Of a stretch of DNA of 64,000 nt, positions 63,627 to 64,000 are shown one piece after another. Position 1 is the first letter of the stretch. Every line of letters starts with the position of its first letter. Source of the stretch: Leishmania martiniquensis (lineage: Eukaryota > Euglenozoa > Kinetoplastea > Trypanosomatida > Trypanosomatidae); contig NC_090149.1 of NCBI RefSeq assembly GCF_017916325.1, positions 202,501 to 266,500 on the forward strand. Direction: 5' to 3'. The notes under the pieces are model-generated. The model saw only the letters and a program-made list of their open reading frames with translations. It ran no database searches and was not told the origin of the DNA. Position numbers and translations under genes: made by a program.

Positions 63627-64000
63627 AGCGACCAATGGGAAGCAGCGCGCGTCCGTGGACGTAGGAGAGCTCTGGCGCTGGGGGAGGGCTGCGTGCTCGC
63701 ACTCGAGTCCAGCAGACGCCAAGGCTTCTGCGACGCAGTGGTGCTACTGAATCGATGCGCGCAGACTCACGAATAATCCAAACGATGACGAGGGTGAAGT
63801 CTTCGGGAACGACGCAGAGAGAATGTTGCACTGTCTCTGAAGATGGAGAGAGCGGAGGGGGCAGGTGATGTGCGGCGCTGTCACGCGACGAGCAAAGGAG
63901 AAGGGCCGTGTGCGTTAATTCACGTCCTGCGGACTATGAAGAGGACCTGAACGGCCAACAGGTAAGAGGGAGCCACAGAAGAAATGGCGGCGATGCACCG
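63627..64000. other. Upstream flank of E11, no gene seen
   Basis: This 374-bp end of the window should contain the E11 leader and splice acceptor. Minus-strand frames here are extensions or shadows of E11. Whether another elongase lies further upstream cannot be seen. Confidence 0.5.

Noticed and set aside
1..64000. CRISPR array, tRNA or rRNA genes
   Set aside because: The regular repeats are simple microsatellites and the tandem elongase units; no spacer-repeat pattern, and I saw no tRNA-like T-loop or anticodon arrangement. Small RNA genes could still be missed by eye.

Overview
The window looks like a nuclear chromosome segment of a trypanosomatid protozoan, most probably Leishmania. It is GC-rich. 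Every convincing gene is intronless and on the minus strand, as in a polycistronic transcription unit read from high to low coordinates. The spacers are long and full of (CA)n, (TA)n, polypurine/polypyrimidine and homopolymer tracts, as expected where mRNAs are made by spliced-leader trans-splicing. The gene content (UTP12/WDR3, LYR protein, SpoU methylase, LSD1-type zinc finger, then a long fatty-acid elongase array) resembles, from memory, the elongase region of Leishmania chromosome 14. I cannot fix the species.

Layout. From 1 to about 16.3 kb there are seven ordinary single-copy genes: the N-terminal part of a UTP12/WDR3-like WD40 protein (cut by the window edge), a short LYR-motif protein, a 1577-residue protein of unknown function, a SpoU-family RNA methyltransferase, a predicted mitochondrial protein with an RRM-like segment, a probable cytoskeletal protein and a small LSD1-type zinc-finger protein. 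From about 19 to 63.6 kb there is a tandem array of eleven ELO-family genes, called E1 to E11 here from low to high coordinate. No other intact gene interrupts it. Spacers of 1.7 to 5.3 kb hold simple repeats, a retroposon-like patch (about 36.6-37.9 kb) and two possible decayed coding segments (31.3-31.9 and 38.1-38.9 kb).

How the genes work together. ELO proteins are multi-pass ER membrane condensing enzymes that add malonyl-CoA-derived two-carbon units to acyl-CoAs. In trypanosomatids a series of ELOs, not a type I synthase, makes fatty acids de novo, and other ELOs lengthen polyunsaturated chains. The array divides by active-site box. E2-E4 carry SWFHH (first His of HxxHH replaced by Ser). 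E5-E11 carry HWYHH. E1 has lost the box and most other ELO motifs and looks like a pseudoenzyme. Eight of eleven proteins end in a KKxx dilysine ER-retrieval signal.

Recent structural change is concentrated at 39.8-47.5 kb, where E6 and E7 lie in two near-identical 3.69-kb direct repeats bounded by a roughly 313-bp element. A third partial copy follows, and an almost identical inverted copy sits at 55.8-56.1 kb. E6 and E7 differ mainly in short clusters of changes next to the active site and at the C-terminus. A single-base deletion in E6 removes the KKxx signal. Long identical blocks shared by E6, E7, E8 and E10 point to gene conversion.
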